Positions 45,029 to 54,994 are shown, counted from the stretch's first letter. The stretch is 64,000 bases of DNA from Methanothrix sp. (GCF_016706325.1 NZ_JADJJX010000001.1:620001-684000); one strand, 5' to 3'. Numbers and translations: made by a program. Notes: generated from the sequence alone by a model not told the origin.

Positions 45029-46153
45029 ATGGCAGCCCCTGGGGCCAGGATAGGCTTTCTGATCAACCCCATAGCCGGCATGGGCGGCCCAGTCGGCCTG
45101 AAAGGGACTGATGGCCTGGCTGAGGAGGCAGAATCGAAGGGGGGAAGGGCAAGGGCAAATGAGAGGGCCAGGGCTTGCCTTTGCCTCCTATCTGGGATGA
45201 AGGACAGGATTCTCTTTCTCACAGCCAGCGGCTCCATGGGCAGAGACTGCCTTGATGGGTGCAGCCTTGAATGCAAGGAGGTCTATTCCAGTCCGCTCAA
45301 GAGCAGCGCCATAGATACCATCCAGGCCTGTCAGGCCTTCATTGCAGAAGGGGTAGATCTCATACTATTCTGTGGCGGGGATGGCACAGCCAGGGATGTG
45401 GCGGGGATTGCCGGCCACACCCCTATCCTGGGCATTCCCGCCGGGGTGAAGATGCACTCCGGGGTTTTTGCCGCCAGCCCTCAGGCGGCCGCCGATCTGG
45501 TAGGGCGATTTGTTAAGGGAGAGCTGAATTTGAGGGAGACGGAGATCGTGGATGTCGACGAGGAGTTCTACCGCAGGGGGGTGCTCCAGACGAGGCTTTA
45601 CGCCCTGGCCAAGACCCCCTATCTCCCAGTCCTGGTCTCGGAGCGAAAGAGGATCTACAGCTCCAGCCAAGAGGATGAATTCAAGGATCAGATCGCCCTT
45701 TTCGCCAGCGAGTTTATGAGGGATGGCTCAATCTACATCCTGGGGGCGGGGAGCACCACCAGCCGGATAGCAGATATTCTGGGGGTGGAGAAGACCCTAC
45801 TGGGGGTGGATGTGATTCAGGATGGAAGGCTGATGATCAAGGATGCCTCTGAGAGGGAGCTATTGGAGCTGCTCAGCCGGGAAGCGAATGTGAAGATCAT
45901 CCTCTCTCCTATCGGCGCTCAGGGCTTCATCCTGGGCAGAGGCAACCAGCAGCTCAGCGCTGATGTCGTCCGCCGGGTGGGCACAGATAACCTGATAATA
46001 GTATCCACCCCCCACAAGCTGGCTGAGATCCCTCATCTGCTTGTGGATACGGGAGATCTGGACCTGGACTGTGCCCTGGCAGGCAGAAGGCAGGTGGTGA
46101 CCGGCTATAGAATAGCGCAGATGAAGGATACCCTTGCCGCCTCGATGTTGTGA
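45029..46153 (+). CDS. ATP-NAD/AcoX-type kinase
   Basis: 374 residues. FLINPIAGMGGPVGLKGTDG at the N-terminus and LFCGGDGTARDVAG (the GGDG motif of NAD kinases), then GIPAGVKMHSGVFA and ILGAGSTTSRIAD. This is the archaeal COG3199-like family predicted to phosphorylate NAD or a related molecule; true substrate unproven. It starts 23 bases after trpB2 and may be read through from it. A T run (46195-46204) follows. Confidence 0.8.
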   Translation: MAAPGARIGFLINPIAGMGGPVGLKGTDGLAEEAESKGGRARANERARACLCLLSGMKDRILFLTASGSMGRDCLDGCSLECKEVYSSPLKSSAIDTIQACQAFIAEGVDLILFCGGDGTARDVAGIAGHTPILGIPAGVKMHSGVFAASPQAAADLVGRFVKGELNLRETEIVDVDEEFYRRGVLQTRLYALAKTPYLPVLVSERKRIYSSSQEDEFKDQIALFASEFMRDGSIYILGAGSTTSRIADILGVEKTLLGVDVIQDGRLMIKDASERELLELLSREANVKIILSPIGAQGFILGRGNQQLSADVVRRVGTDNLIIVSTPHKLAEIPHLLVDTGDLDLDCALAGRRQVVTGYRIAQMKDTLAASML

Positions 46154-46216
46154 TGTTGTAATGGATCTTGCCGCACAAAATATCTCAGCATATAGGTTTT
46201 TTTTAGCCTTTAGAAG

Positions 46217-46344
46217 CAGTCAGTAGAATCAGTCATTAGAAACAGTCATTAGGATCAATCGGTAGGATCAGTGAGCAGGATCAGTGATTAGAAACAGTCA
46301 GTAGAAACAATCAGTAGGATCAATAGGTAGGATCAGTGGGGCAG
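46217..46344. repeat. Degenerate 13-bp tandem repeat, about 10 units
   Basis: Units such as CAGTCAGTAGAAT, CAGTCATTAGAAA, CAGTCATTAGGAT and CAATCAGTAGGAT follow each other without spacers. A 13-base period does not keep a reading frame, so it is non-coding. It separates the 3' ends of the NAD-kinase-like gene and the ATP synthase operon. Confidence 0.85.
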
Positions 46345-46353
46345 TCTGCTCTC

Positions 46354-46539
46354 TCAGCTTGCACCGGAGAAATACTCCCAGGCCTGAATGATATAGTCGC
46401 CATAAAGAAGCCAGATCAGAACAAATATTCCAAAAATAACATAGAGGTTGGTGATATACACCAACCACTGCAGAAGACGCATCTTCTTTTCGGGCGTCCC
46501 GAACCAGTCCTCCGCTTTTCGCTCGAACCAGTTTGACAT
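46354..46539 (-). CDS. Small membrane protein at the end of the ATP synthase operon (ahaG position)
   Basis: 61 residues: a charged N-terminus (SNWFERKAEDWFGTPEKK), one hydrophobic helix (YITNLYVIFGIFVLIWLLYG) and a short tail. It starts 10 bases after the subunit D gene. In Methanosarcina the operon order is H-I-K-E-C-F-A-B-D-G, so this small gene occupies the G position; whether it is a true subunit is not known. ATG at 46539 chosen over 46587. Confidence 0.6.
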   Translation of the reverse strand: MSNWFERKAEDWFGTPEKKMRLLQWLVYITNLYVIFGIFVLIWLLYGDYIIQAWEYFSGAS

Positions 46540-46549
46540 CACTATCCGG

Positions 46550-47248
46550 TCATGCAGAGGCCTTGGCAGAGGTGGCAGCCAACTCAATATTCTTCTTAGC
46601 CTCCTCCTCTGCCGCCTTCTTCTCGGCCTTGTCCTTGAGCATCTTCAGCTTGACTATGTTGTCCCTTTCCATCTCCTCCAGGGCCATGCCAATGAACTTG
46701 ATGGTATCCTTGAGATCAGGAACCACCTTGAACTCCAGAGCATTGACCCGCCTCTTTGTGCTGTCGATATCCTCGACCAGCCTGATCATGGCGGTCTCCA
46801 CCTCTGCAGCCAGTATGATCTTGTCCAGCAAGATCTCATAGGCATCTGCCGCCTCATCAATGGCCGCACTGGTCCCTATCACACCGTAGCCCCGCTCGTA
46901 CATCTTCTTCTGCACGGCTTCAGCCTCGATCTTGGGAACCACAACGCCCATGATGTTGCGGGAATCGAGCTGGATGGCTGGCTCCTTCTGGAGGGCATAG
47001 GCCACACTTCCTATGGTAACCGAGCCCTCGATGGCCGAGGCCATTTGAAGCCTCTGCTCAGCTTTGAGCAGGGCATCTACCAGCTCCTTTCGCACTGTCT
47101 TGGCCCTGTTCAGCACCTCGAAGAACTCAATCATGAGGCCGTCACGCTTCATTTTGAGGAGCGAGTGACCAGTTTCGGCGACCTTCATCCTCCTCTTGAG
47201 AGCGATCAAGACCGCCCTGGTCGGTTTCGTTCCAGGAATTATGGCCAT
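46550..47248 (-). CDS. atpD: A1AO ATP synthase subunit D
   Basis: 232 residues, almost entirely helical. N-terminus PGTKPTRAVLIALKRRMKVA and C-terminus ALEFKVVPDLKDTIKFIG (motif of subunit D). It forms the central rotor stalk. The last 25 residues are Ala/Lys/Glu-rich. Four bases after atpB. Confidence 0.93.
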   Translation of the reverse strand: MAIIPGTKPTRAVLIALKRRMKVAETGHSLLKMKRDGLMIEFFEVLNRAKTVRKELVDALLKAEQRLQMASAIEGSVTIGSVAYALQKEPAIQLDSRNIMGVVVPKIEAEAVQKKMYERGYGVIGTSAAIDEAADAYEILLDKIILAAEVETAMIRLVEDIDSTKRRVNALEFKVVPDLKDTIKFIGMALEEMERDNIVKLKMLKDKAEKKAAEEEAKKNIELAATSAKASA

Positions 47249-47252
47249 GATC

Positions 47253-48641
47253 TCACTTCTTCGCGGCGCTTGCAGCGTACTTGGGGTGATATTGCTTGAT
47301 GAATTTGTCGTCGATCCTGGTGAGCATCGCCTCTGGGAGGTCAGCTAAGAGATCCCATCCGATCTGAAGGGTATCGAAGATCGACCGGTCCTCATCTCTT
47401 CCCTGATTGACGAACTCCTTCTCGAACTTGTCAGCGAACTCAAGGACCAGCTTATCCCTCTCCGAGAGAGCCTCTTTGCCCACGATGGCTGCCAGGCCGC
47501 GCAGATCATTGCCCTCTGCATAGTAAGCATAGAGCTGATCCGATACTGCCCGGTGATCCTCGCGAGTATGGCCCTTTCCAATGCCAGAGTTCATCAGCCG
47601 GCTCAGGCTGGGTCTGATGTCGACAGGCGGATAGATGCCCTTTCTGTGCAACTCCCGGGAGATGATGATCTGGCCCTCAGTGATGTATCCGGACAGGTCG
47701 GGTATGGGATGGGTGATGTCATCGCCGGGCATGGTCAGAATGGGGAACTGGGTGATGGATCCCTTCTTGCCCTTGATGATCCCTGCGCGCTCATACTGGC
47801 AGGCCAGGTCGGTGTACATGTACCCAGGATAGCCACGCCTTCCGGGCACTTCCTGGCGAGCCGCTCCCATCTGACGGAGGGATTCGCAATAGTTGGTCAT
47901 ATCCGTATAGATGATGAGCACGTGCATGTCCAGATCGAATGCCAGATACTCAGCAGTGGTCAGTCCCAGCCTGGGGGTCAAGATCCTCTCCACAGCCGGG
48001 TCGTCGGCCAGGTTGAGGAAGACCACTGCCCTCTCCAGGGCGCCTGTCCTCTCGAAGTCAGAGAGGAAGTGCTGTGCCTCTTCGTTGGTTATGCCCATAG
48101 CACAGAAGATGACAGCGAAGGACTCAGCCTCGCCCAGGGCCTTGGCCTGTCTGGCGATCTGCAAAGCCACATCATTGTGAGGCAGACCGGCACCAGAGAA
48201 GATGGGCAGCTTCTGGCCGCGCACCAGGGTGTTGGTGCCATCAATGGTGGAGATGCCCGTCTGGATGAAAGCACGGGGCTTCTCACGGGACGCGGGATTG
48301 ATGGCCGCTCCAGCGATATCCCTTGAGACATCGGGAACGATCTCCGGGCCGCCGTCTCTGGGCCTTCCCGATCCTGACAGGACACGGCCCACAATGGCAG
48401 GGGATAGAGGCATCTTGATGACATCCCCAGTGAAGCTGACGGCGCTTTCCTTGGACAGGCCGCCCGTTCCCTCAAACACCTGAACGACGACTATTTCATC
48501 TGAGGAGTCCAGAACCTGACCCCTCTTCAGCTCTCCACCTGTCCTGATCTCAACGAGCTCATTGTAGCCCACAGGCTCAGTCTTCTCTACGAAGATGAGA
48601 GGTCCAGAGATCTCAGTAATAGTCTTGTATTCCTTTGTCAT
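47253..48641 (-). CDS. atpB: A1AO ATP synthase subunit B
   Basis: 462 residues, the non-catalytic nucleotide-binding subunit. It has no Walker A; the place is FSGAGLPHNDVALQIARQA. GYMYTDLACQYERAGI and GYITEGQIIISRELHRKGIYP are conserved. It alternates with A in the hexamer. gaggagggttcaaaa precedes ATG. Confidence 0.95.
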   Translation of the reverse strand: MTKEYKTITEISGPLIFVEKTEPVGYNELVEIRTGGELKRGQVLDSSDEIVVVQVFEGTGGLSKESAVSFTGDVIKMPLSPAIVGRVLSGSGRPRDGGPEIVPDVSRDIAGAAINPASREKPRAFIQTGISTIDGTNTLVRGQKLPIFSGAGLPHNDVALQIARQAKALGEAESFAVIFCAMGITNEEAQHFLSDFERTGALERAVVFLNLADDPAVERILTPRLGLTTAEYLAFDLDMHVLIIYTDMTNYCESLRQMGAARQEVPGRRGYPGYMYTDLACQYERAGIIKGKKGSITQFPILTMPGDDITHPIPDLSGYITEGQIIISRELHRKGIYPPVDIRPSLSRLMNSGIGKGHTREDHRAVSDQLYAYYAEGNDLRGLAAIVGKEALSERDKLVLEFADKFEKEFVNQGRDEDRSIFDTLQIGWDLLADLPEAMLTRIDDKFIKQYHPKYAASAAKK

Positions 48642-48654
48642 TTTTGAACCCTCC

Positions 48655-50385
48655 TCACTTCAGCGCCTTGAACTCATTCTCCATATCAGCCATCACCTTT
48701 GCCAGGATGGGCTCGTACTCATCCTCCAGTCTGACCTTGGCCAGGGCATCCTTGGATGGCAGGGATGTGATCTGGCCCACAGGTATGCCCTTCTGGACGG
48801 CCTCAAAGGCATAATCCCTGTACTTCAGGATGGCCTGCAGAAGATCGAACTGCTTCTTGTAGGGGCAGTGGGTGTCCACAGGATGGAAGGCATTCTGTGC
48901 CAGCCAGAAGTTGATGATCATCCTCGCTACCTCGAGGGTGACCTGCTGGTCCTCGGGCAGAGCATCAGATCCGACGAGCATCACAATCTCCTCCAGCTCG
49001 GCGTTCTCCTGCAGAATGGCCATGGCCCTTCTCTTGTTCTTGTTCCAATCAGCGCTGACGTTCTCCACAAACCAGGGCTCCAGGTCCAGATCATAGAGGG
49101 AGTAGGAGTCAAGCCAGTTGATGGACGGGAAGTGCCTGCGCTGGGTAAGCTTGGAGTCAAGGGCCCAGAATACTTTAACCATTCTCAGAGTATTCTGTGT
49201 CACAGGCTCGGTGAAGTCTCCACCAGGCGGGGAGACTGCTCCCACGATGCTGACTGAGCCCTGACCACCATTCAAGACCTCAGCCCGCCCGGCGCGCTCA
49301 TAGAAGTCGGCCAGTCTGGCACCAAGGTATGCAGGATAGCCCTCCTCACCAGGCATCTCCTCCAGACGGGAGCCCATCTCTCTCATGGCCTCTGCCCACC
49401 GGGAGGTGGAGTCAGCAGTCATGAGCACATCATAGCCCATATCCCTGTAATACTCAGAGGTGGTCATTCCGGTGTAAACAGAAGCCTCACGAGCAGCCAC
49501 AGGCATGTTAGAGGTATTGGCGTAAACGATGGACCTCTCCATCAAGGGCCGTCCAGTCTTTGGATCCTGCAGCTCTGGGAACTCATAGAGCAGATCGGCC
49601 ATCTCATTGCCGCGCTCGCCGCATCCCACATAGACCACAACATCAACATCTGCCCACTTGGAGAGTGTCTGCTGCATAACAGTCTTTCCAGTACCAAAAC
49701 CGCCGGGAATGGCTGCCGTTCCGCCCTTGGCCAGGGAGAAGAATCCGTCAATGACCCTCTGCCCAGTGCTGAGGGGAATGGTGGGTGCCAGCTTCTCGGT
49801 CACGGGCCTGGCCTGTCTCACCGGCCACTTATGCATCATGGTGATCTTGGTTCCATCGTCCAGGACTGCCACAGTCTCCTCGACAGTGAAGTTTCCACTG
49901 TGGATCTCCTTGATGGTTCCACCCTTGAGATTGGGTGGGATCATGATCTTGTGCTTGATGAGAAGCTGCTCTTGAACCCAGCCTATGGACTGGCCAGGCT
50001 TGACAACATCGCCCTTCTTCACCTCGGGATTGAACTCCCACTTCTTCTTGTGATCGATTCCGTCCACGAACAGGCCTCTGCTGATGAAGTCCCCTGAGGA
50101 CTCTGCCAGCATTGGCAGTGGTCTTTGGATGCCGTCATAGATCTGGGTCAGAATGCCAGGACCCAGCTGCGCTACGAGGGGAGCGCCTGTCTCCTTGACG
50201 GGCTCGCCAGGCCTGACGCCGCCCGTATCCTCGTATACCTGAATGATATGCTTATTGCCGGAAATACCGATGACCTCGCTCATCAGACCTTCCTCACCGA
50301 CCAGTACCAGGTCGTACATGGAAGACTTCAGGCCAACTGCCTGAACAAGTGGTCCGGCGACTCGCTTTATTTTCCCTACTTCCAT
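48655..50385 (-). CDS. atpA: A1AO ATP synthase subunit A (catalytic)
   Basis: 576 residues. Walker A GGFGTGKTVMQQ, catalytic-Glu region GCGERGNEM, MTADSTSRWAEAMREMGSRL, SGGDFTEPV-type motif SPPGGDFTEPV, and the A-specific insertion between residues 115 and 190. It makes ATP from the rotation driven by the ion gradient. No intein. Overlaps atpF by 10 bases. Confidence 0.96.
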   Translation of the reverse strand: MEVGKIKRVAGPLVQAVGLKSSMYDLVLVGEEGLMSEVIGISGNKHIIQVYEDTGGVRPGEPVKETGAPLVAQLGPGILTQIYDGIQRPLPMLAESSGDFISRGLFVDGIDHKKKWEFNPEVKKGDVVKPGQSIGWVQEQLLIKHKIMIPPNLKGGTIKEIHSGNFTVEETVAVLDDGTKITMMHKWPVRQARPVTEKLAPTIPLSTGQRVIDGFFSLAKGGTAAIPGGFGTGKTVMQQTLSKWADVDVVVYVGCGERGNEMADLLYEFPELQDPKTGRPLMERSIVYANTSNMPVAAREASVYTGMTTSEYYRDMGYDVLMTADSTSRWAEAMREMGSRLEEMPGEEGYPAYLGARLADFYERAGRAEVLNGGQGSVSIVGAVSPPGGDFTEPVTQNTLRMVKVFWALDSKLTQRRHFPSINWLDSYSLYDLDLEPWFVENVSADWNKNKRRAMAILQENAELEEIVMLVGSDALPEDQQVTLEVARMIINFWLAQNAFHPVDTHCPYKKQFDLLQAILKYRDYAFEAVQKGIPVGQITSLPSKDALAKVRLEDEYEPILAKVMADMENEFKALK

Positions 50386-50675
50386 AAATCAACACCTATC
50401 GCCCTTTTAATCTTCTCTCTCATCTCTGTGCTATGCTCGGTTCCAATGGAAATGACGGTTGGCTTAATAGACTCTGATAGCTGCTCCTGAAGCCTCTTGG
50501 GCAGCCTGTTATAGTCCGCTTGCTTCAACACCAGGATCCCAACGCCAGAATCTGCCATGACCTCATTGATCTTGGAGATCATCTCATCTTCGGTGTTGGC
50601 AGCATATGATTTCTTCACTCCTGCCAGATTGAACCCGAGGACACTCTCGCTTCCACCTACAAAAGCAATCTCCAT
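50376..50675 (-). CDS. atpF: A1AO ATP synthase subunit F
   Basis: 99 residues: EIAFVGGSESVLGFNLAGV, GVGILVLKQADYNRLP and PTVISIG are typical of the Rossmann-like stalk subunit F. It sits on the central stalk near D. Confidence 0.92.
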   Translation of the reverse strand: MEIAFVGGSESVLGFNLAGVKKSYAANTEDEMISKINEVMADSGVGILVLKQADYNRLPKRLQEQLSESIKPTVISIGTEHSTEMREKIKRAIGVDLWK

Positions 50676-50676
50676 T

Positions 50677-51726
50677 CTATGCCACCACCACTTGTTCCTC
50701 TATGAGTTCAGCAGGAAGTCCGGCCTCCTTTCCTCTAACGATCTTCCTGATGTTGGAGATCTCTGTCTCCTTGCTCACCATGTACCCGAGCACCGGCAGG
50801 ATGGATAACGGATGATAATTGGAAAGAGCCCATGCATACCGTATGAGATAAGCCTTCAATCTGGCCTCCACTCTGCTCACGGCATCAAGATCCGACGTTG
50901 CGATATCAGATATTGATGACCAGAAGGGATAGCCCTCCAGTCCACGCAGGAACTCGCCAAAAGGCTGGCCTGCCATGCGGGACAGCTCGTCATGCAGCTT
51001 TCCTCCAGGAATGAGATTCTCCTGTATTATGGCTGCATCGATGCCTGCCTTGTTCATCCGGAAGAGAGTGATCAGATTCTTGATATCTATCTCCCTGCGA
51101 ACATATTTGAGCAGCAGTCCTCCACCTACCGACAATGTGCCGCCTACAGCGCGCTCCATTCTGAAGTAGTAGAGTTTATCCAGAGCGTTCTCCAAAGATG
51201 CGAGATTCTTGCCATCGTATTGCGCAAAAGCGCTGGCATAGTCGGTCCCATCAAAGGCGGTGATGATATCCTGAATGCTATCCTTCTTCGCCAGCTCCTC
51301 TAGATACTCAGGGGATAGCTCGCCCGCCGGAACGAGATACTTCATGATCTCTGTATCGGCGGCCCCCGAGAACTTTCCTCGCAGGAGGGTCTTGATGTTC
51401 CAGACATCCCAGCGCCTCAGATACTCCAGAATCAGGAAGGATGGCTCGTCTATAGAGACCTCAGCCAGCTTCCTGAAGGTCTTTGCCATATTGGCAAATG
51501 TGGCATGCTCAATCAGATCCACACCGGAGTAATCCTTGGCGAGCGCGTCGATTTCATCCTTATACTGAGTCTCCTCCAGGTATCGTGCGATCTCTGACAT
51601 CTCCATGTTCATCATGCGGGGATACATCTCCGCCGGGATGAGCTTGGTCTTCATCGCCCGGACTCTGCCCGTGATGTAAGCGTACTTCACCGGTAAACCG
51701 AACTTCGGCAAACGTAGTACAGGCAT
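50677..51726 (-). CDS. atpC: A1AO ATP synthase subunit C
   Basis: About 349 residues, helical, three-fold pseudo-repeats of the d-like subunit which links the rotor ring to the stalk. YAYITGRVRAMKTKLI, FDGTDYASAFAQYDG and GYMVSKETEISNIRKIVRGK are conserved. The ATG at 51726 has GGTGAGG just upstream; GTG 51735, overlapping atpE, is the alternative. Confidence 0.92.
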   Translation of the reverse strand: MPVLRLPKFGLPVKYAYITGRVRAMKTKLIPAEMYPRMMNMEMSEIARYLEETQYKDEIDALAKDYSGVDLIEHATFANMAKTFRKLAEVSIDEPSFLILEYLRRWDVWNIKTLLRGKFSGAADTEIMKYLVPAGELSPEYLEELAKKDSIQDIITAFDGTDYASAFAQYDGKNLASLENALDKLYYFRMERAVGGTLSVGGGLLLKYVRREIDIKNLITLFRMNKAGIDAAIIQENLIPGGKLHDELSRMAGQPFGEFLRGLEGYPFWSSISDIATSDLDAVSRVEARLKAYLIRYAWALSNYHPLSILPVLGYMVSKETEISNIRKIVRGKEAGLPAELIEEQVVVA

Positions 51727-51731
51727 TGTCC

Positions 51732-52280
51732 TCACCCGAATAATATCTTGGAAACCTCTTTCATGTGGTTACTGAAGACCTCACGCGCAAGAGTTTCATA
51801 TGACAAATCATAACGTAGAGCTCCATCCTTGCTCTCAACCACAACGCCGCCTGCGATATCCAGGTTCCCGCCGTAATTAGGGGCGAGAGAGGTTATGAAG
51901 GCCTCATCCCTCTTATTGGAGTAGACCTTCATATCCTTGAGTTCGTAGGGCTCGAGCAGCTTTTTGAGCATGGCTTCATTATCCTTCTTGGAAAGATTGG
52001 CGATCTTCTCAAGGAGCATTGTCCTTGCCTTCTCCAGGAGATCCTTGTGTACATTCAGCTCCGCTCTCTTGACCTCGAGATTGGCGCTGGAGATCTCCCT
52101 GCGCTCGATAGCCTCTACTGCGTGTCCCACCTCAGCTTCCTTCCTGGATTTGATTTCAGCGGCACGTTCCCTAGCTTCATTGAGTATTCGTGCAACCTCA
52201 AGGTCTCCTTCGCTCTCTACCTGAGCGACCTTATCCTTGCTGGTTGCCAGAACCGACTCAATAACTGCATCAAGTGCCAT
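51732..52280 (-). CDS. atpE: A1AO ATP synthase subunit E
   Basis: 182 residues. A long charged helix of about 100 residues (EVARILNEARERAAEIKSRK) then a small globular end. It forms the peripheral stalk with H. Ribosome site gggtgagag. Confidence 0.92.
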   Translation of the reverse strand: MALDAVIESVLATSKDKVAQVESEGDLEVARILNEARERAAEIKSRKEAEVGHAVEAIERREISSANLEVKRAELNVHKDLLEKARTMLLEKIANLSKKDNEAMLKKLLEPYELKDMKVYSNKRDEAFITSLAPNYGGNLDIAGGVVVESKDGALRYDLSYETLAREVFSNHMKEVSKILFG

Positions 52281-52307
52281 TGCCTCTCACCCTTTGGAAT
52301 GGCCAGC

Positions 52308-52574
52308 TCAGGGTGTCACTATGGCAGAGAAAGGCGTCCAGGCGAACATCAGGATCAGAGATACGGCGAGGCCGAAGATGATCAGAGTCTCGGGCAGAAG
52401 CATGAGGAAGAGACCCTTACCCAGGAATCCAGGCTCCTCAGCCACGACGCCCACCACAGCGGCTCCAATACCCTGCTCACCAACACCTGCACCGATGCCT
52501 GCCAATCCAGTAGCAAGGCCAGCACCCACAGCTATCAATCCATACAGTATTCCCGCATCTGCTACAACTACCAT
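52308..52574 (-). CDS. ahaK: A1AO ATP synthase rotor-ring subunit K
   Basis: 88 residues, two hydrophobic helices separated by a polar loop (VVAEEPGFLGKG). The second helix carries LLPETLIIFGLAVSLIL with the ion-carrying Glu. This is the proteolipid that forms the c-ring. Glycine-rich first helix (GLATGLAGIGAGVG). ATG 52574 is preferred; TTG 52583 lies too close to ggagg. Whether H+ or Na+ is carried cannot be settled by eye. Confidence 0.93.
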   Translation of the reverse strand: MVVVADAGILYGLIAVGAGLATGLAGIGAGVGEQGIGAAVVGVVAEEPGFLGKGLFLMLLPETLIIFGLAVSLILMFAWTPFSAIVTP

Positions 52575-52641
52575 TTTCCTCAATCCTCCTTTTTATGAAT
52601 ATTACAATCTGTGCTCAAATTTCTGATTTCAAATGTCGTCT

Positions 52642-54675
52642 TCATGCCTTCAAGAACCTCCGGACATGTCCGAAGGGGCTATACTCCACTCCACCACCAT
52701 GTGCGCTGTAGAACTTGGTGAACATCTCCACATAATGCAACCTGAGAGGATGCATGAAGGGGGAGAGAATTCCCAGCAGGATGTTGATGAAGTGCACCGA
52801 TACCAATACCAATATACCTATTATGATTGCAGGTATTGAGAAGTCGGCACTGTTCGTCGCTCCACCGCTAAGCATGGGCATTATCACATAGAACGACAAC
52901 TGGTTGGCAGCATATGCCAAGCCCACTGAAGCCAAACCAATGGCCAGAAGCCTAAGGTAGGATATCAGATTGCTGACATAAGATGGCACGTGTGCCAGGC
53001 CCATGGCTCCCTCCGGACCCATGACCATCATCACTATGGATATCACAATCACTGCCACACTGATGTATACCATAGCCATCAGTCCCATGACCAGCCCAAG
53101 CAATGCCAGGCCGAAGAACACCTGGAAGAGCATCACGGGAAGCCGCTCGAAATAGGCATGCTTCTTCTCGCCATAGTTCAGCTCTGTCTTGATTCCCAGA
53201 ATGGATCCCACTGAACAATGGATAACGCCGACGAACAAACTTACGCCTATCAAAAGCAGAACAGCATTAGTTGCCAATCTATACAACGGGAAGATTCCCA
53301 GCGGGCCAAGCCTTCCCAGCGGACCGAATGTTCCTTCGCCGAAGAACAGGCCGGCATTTTGTAGCATTTCCATCTCATGATGAGAGATCATCCCTACCAT
53401 GTAGTTCCACAGGCCAAGGGGCCCGAACATCTCACCATAGAGTATGCCGAATATGACCGCCCATACTCCCGATATCATGAAGAGGCTGGTGAGCTGCTGC
53501 CATCCTTCAGTCTTGAATCTCTTCTTGAGCAATGTCAAAATCAGCAGGATGATAACACCATAGCCGACATCCCCCAGGATCATTCCGTACATGATCGGGA
53601 AGAAGATGAATATCAGCAGGGTTGGATCGAATTCCTTGTACTCCGGGATGGCAAATAGCCTGGTGATCAGCTCATATGGCCTGACAATGCTTGGATTGTC
53701 CATCTTGGTTGGGACATCCTCCCCGCCTTTGACAAGCTCTTCTGCCTCCTTGTCGGCGATCAATTGGACATCCAGCTTCCCTCCAGCAGCACTCTCCAGC
53801 TCGCTCTTCAGCCGGCTGTACTGGTCGCTTGGAACCCAGCCATCGATGACAAAGGCATTCTCCGTCTCAGCGAAGCGGAGTGGAGACTCGGATTTGTTGA
53901 CCTGCATGGACAGGTATTCATCCGTTGCCATCATCAGATCTTCGTATTGCTTTCTCACATCGACAAGCTTCTTTCGGAGAGGAGCAAGCTCGCCTTCCAG
54001 AGATTTTATGCTGCCATTCAGTGAAGCAATAGCCGAATCGACGTTGCCCTCCAGCTTGGGAACGGACATTTCAGAGAAGCCGTGCTCGGAAAGGACTGCA
54101 GATACCTCGCTGGCCTTTTCTACAGGCACAAATACTGCCACATAAGTCGCATTCTTGGCGGTTCCGGTGAAGACCTCATTTGCTGGAGAGACCCTTGCCA
54201 CGTCTGCTTCCACAGGCGTGACTGCTGTGCCAACAAATGTCGCCAGAGAATCATAACCATGATAAGCCTCCAGGGGCAAAGGAATGACGGACAGAGGAGT
54301 CAAAGACTTGATCTGATCCTGCTTGGACTTGATCTCGGCCTCAATCTCGGTTATGCGCTCGAAGGTGGCAGTGACATCGCCCCCTACGTTGTTTAAGAGA
54401 TTGTCCATCTCGGATAGAACCTGGGACTCAGGATAGGTTCTCTCAGGAGCCTTGTTCTTCATATCAAGGTACCTGGTGACTGATCTGAGCTTAATGAGGT
54501 TCTCTGAGTACTCCCTCGCTTTGCCTATGGGCTTTCCCAATTCAAACTCAGGCTGATCGCCATTGTAATTCACAATGTGCAATAAGCGCAACTCATGCAG
54601 CTTTTCTACTACTGGAGATATTACGTCCTTTGACCCGGCTACGACTACGCGACTCATACTAACGGGCCTAAGCAT
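52642..54675 (-). CDS. ahaI: A1AO ATP synthase subunit I (a-type stator)
   Basis: 677 residues. The first ~340 form a cytoplasmic coiled-coil domain, the rest about eight membrane helices. The essential Arg lies in ISYLRLLAIGLASVGLAYA. FPIMYGMILGDVGYGVI is conserved. It channels ions to the rotor ring. Overlaps ahaH by eight bases; a second ATG at 54657 is possible. Confidence 0.94.
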   Translation of the reverse strand: MLRPVSMSRVVVAGSKDVISPVVEKLHELRLLHIVNYNGDQPEFELGKPIGKAREYSENLIKLRSVTRYLDMKNKAPERTYPESQVLSEMDNLLNNVGGDVTATFERITEIEAEIKSKQDQIKSLTPLSVIPLPLEAYHGYDSLATFVGTAVTPVEADVARVSPANEVFTGTAKNATYVAVFVPVEKASEVSAVLSEHGFSEMSVPKLEGNVDSAIASLNGSIKSLEGELAPLRKKLVDVRKQYEDLMMATDEYLSMQVNKSESPLRFAETENAFVIDGWVPSDQYSRLKSELESAAGGKLDVQLIADKEAEELVKGGEDVPTKMDNPSIVRPYELITRLFAIPEYKEFDPTLLIFIFFPIMYGMILGDVGYGVIILLILTLLKKRFKTEGWQQLTSLFMISGVWAVIFGILYGEMFGPLGLWNYMVGMISHHEMEMLQNAGLFFGEGTFGPLGRLGPLGIFPLYRLATNAVLLLIGVSLFVGVIHCSVGSILGIKTELNYGEKKHAYFERLPVMLFQVFFGLALLGLVMGLMAMVYISVAVIVISIVMMVMGPEGAMGLAHVPSYVSNLISYLRLLAIGLASVGLAYAANQLSFYVIMPMLSGGATNSADFSIPAIIIGILVLVSVHFINILLGILSPFMHPLRLHYVEMFTKFYSAHGGGVEYSPFGHVRRFLKA

Positions 54676-54994
54676 GTAACGACCCCATAAACTCCTTTAA
54701 CAAATATTCAACTGCTTTGTCCAGCTTGGCACTGGCGCTGCCGCTCATTGAGGCGACGCTTTTATCACCACTCTGGATGATGGATTGCTTCTTTACCTTC
54801 ACATCGCTCTCTGCTTTGGCAACGCTCTTGTCATAGTAGTCCTGTGCATCAGTCTCGGCGGATTTGACGAGGTTCATTGCTTCGGTAGTGGCAGCGGCTA
54901 TCTTTTTCTCCTTCTCCTCCAGAGCTTGCTGGACTGCAACCCTGGCCTGAGCCTCTGCCGATTTGATTTTCGATAAGATTTCGTCTCTAGCCAT
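54668..54994 (-). CDS. ahaH: A1AO ATP synthase subunit H
   Basis: 108 residues, a single long Ala/Lys/Glu helix (ILSKIKSAEAQARVAVQQAL) typical of peripheral-stalk subunit H, which pairs with E. First gene of the H-I-K-E-C-F-A-B-D operon. Confidence 0.9.
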   Translation of the reverse strand: MARDEILSKIKSAEAQARVAVQQALEEKEKKIAAATTEAMNLVKSAETDAQDYYDKSVAKAESDVKVKKQSIIQSGDKSVASMSGSASAKLDKAVEYLLKEFMGSLHA

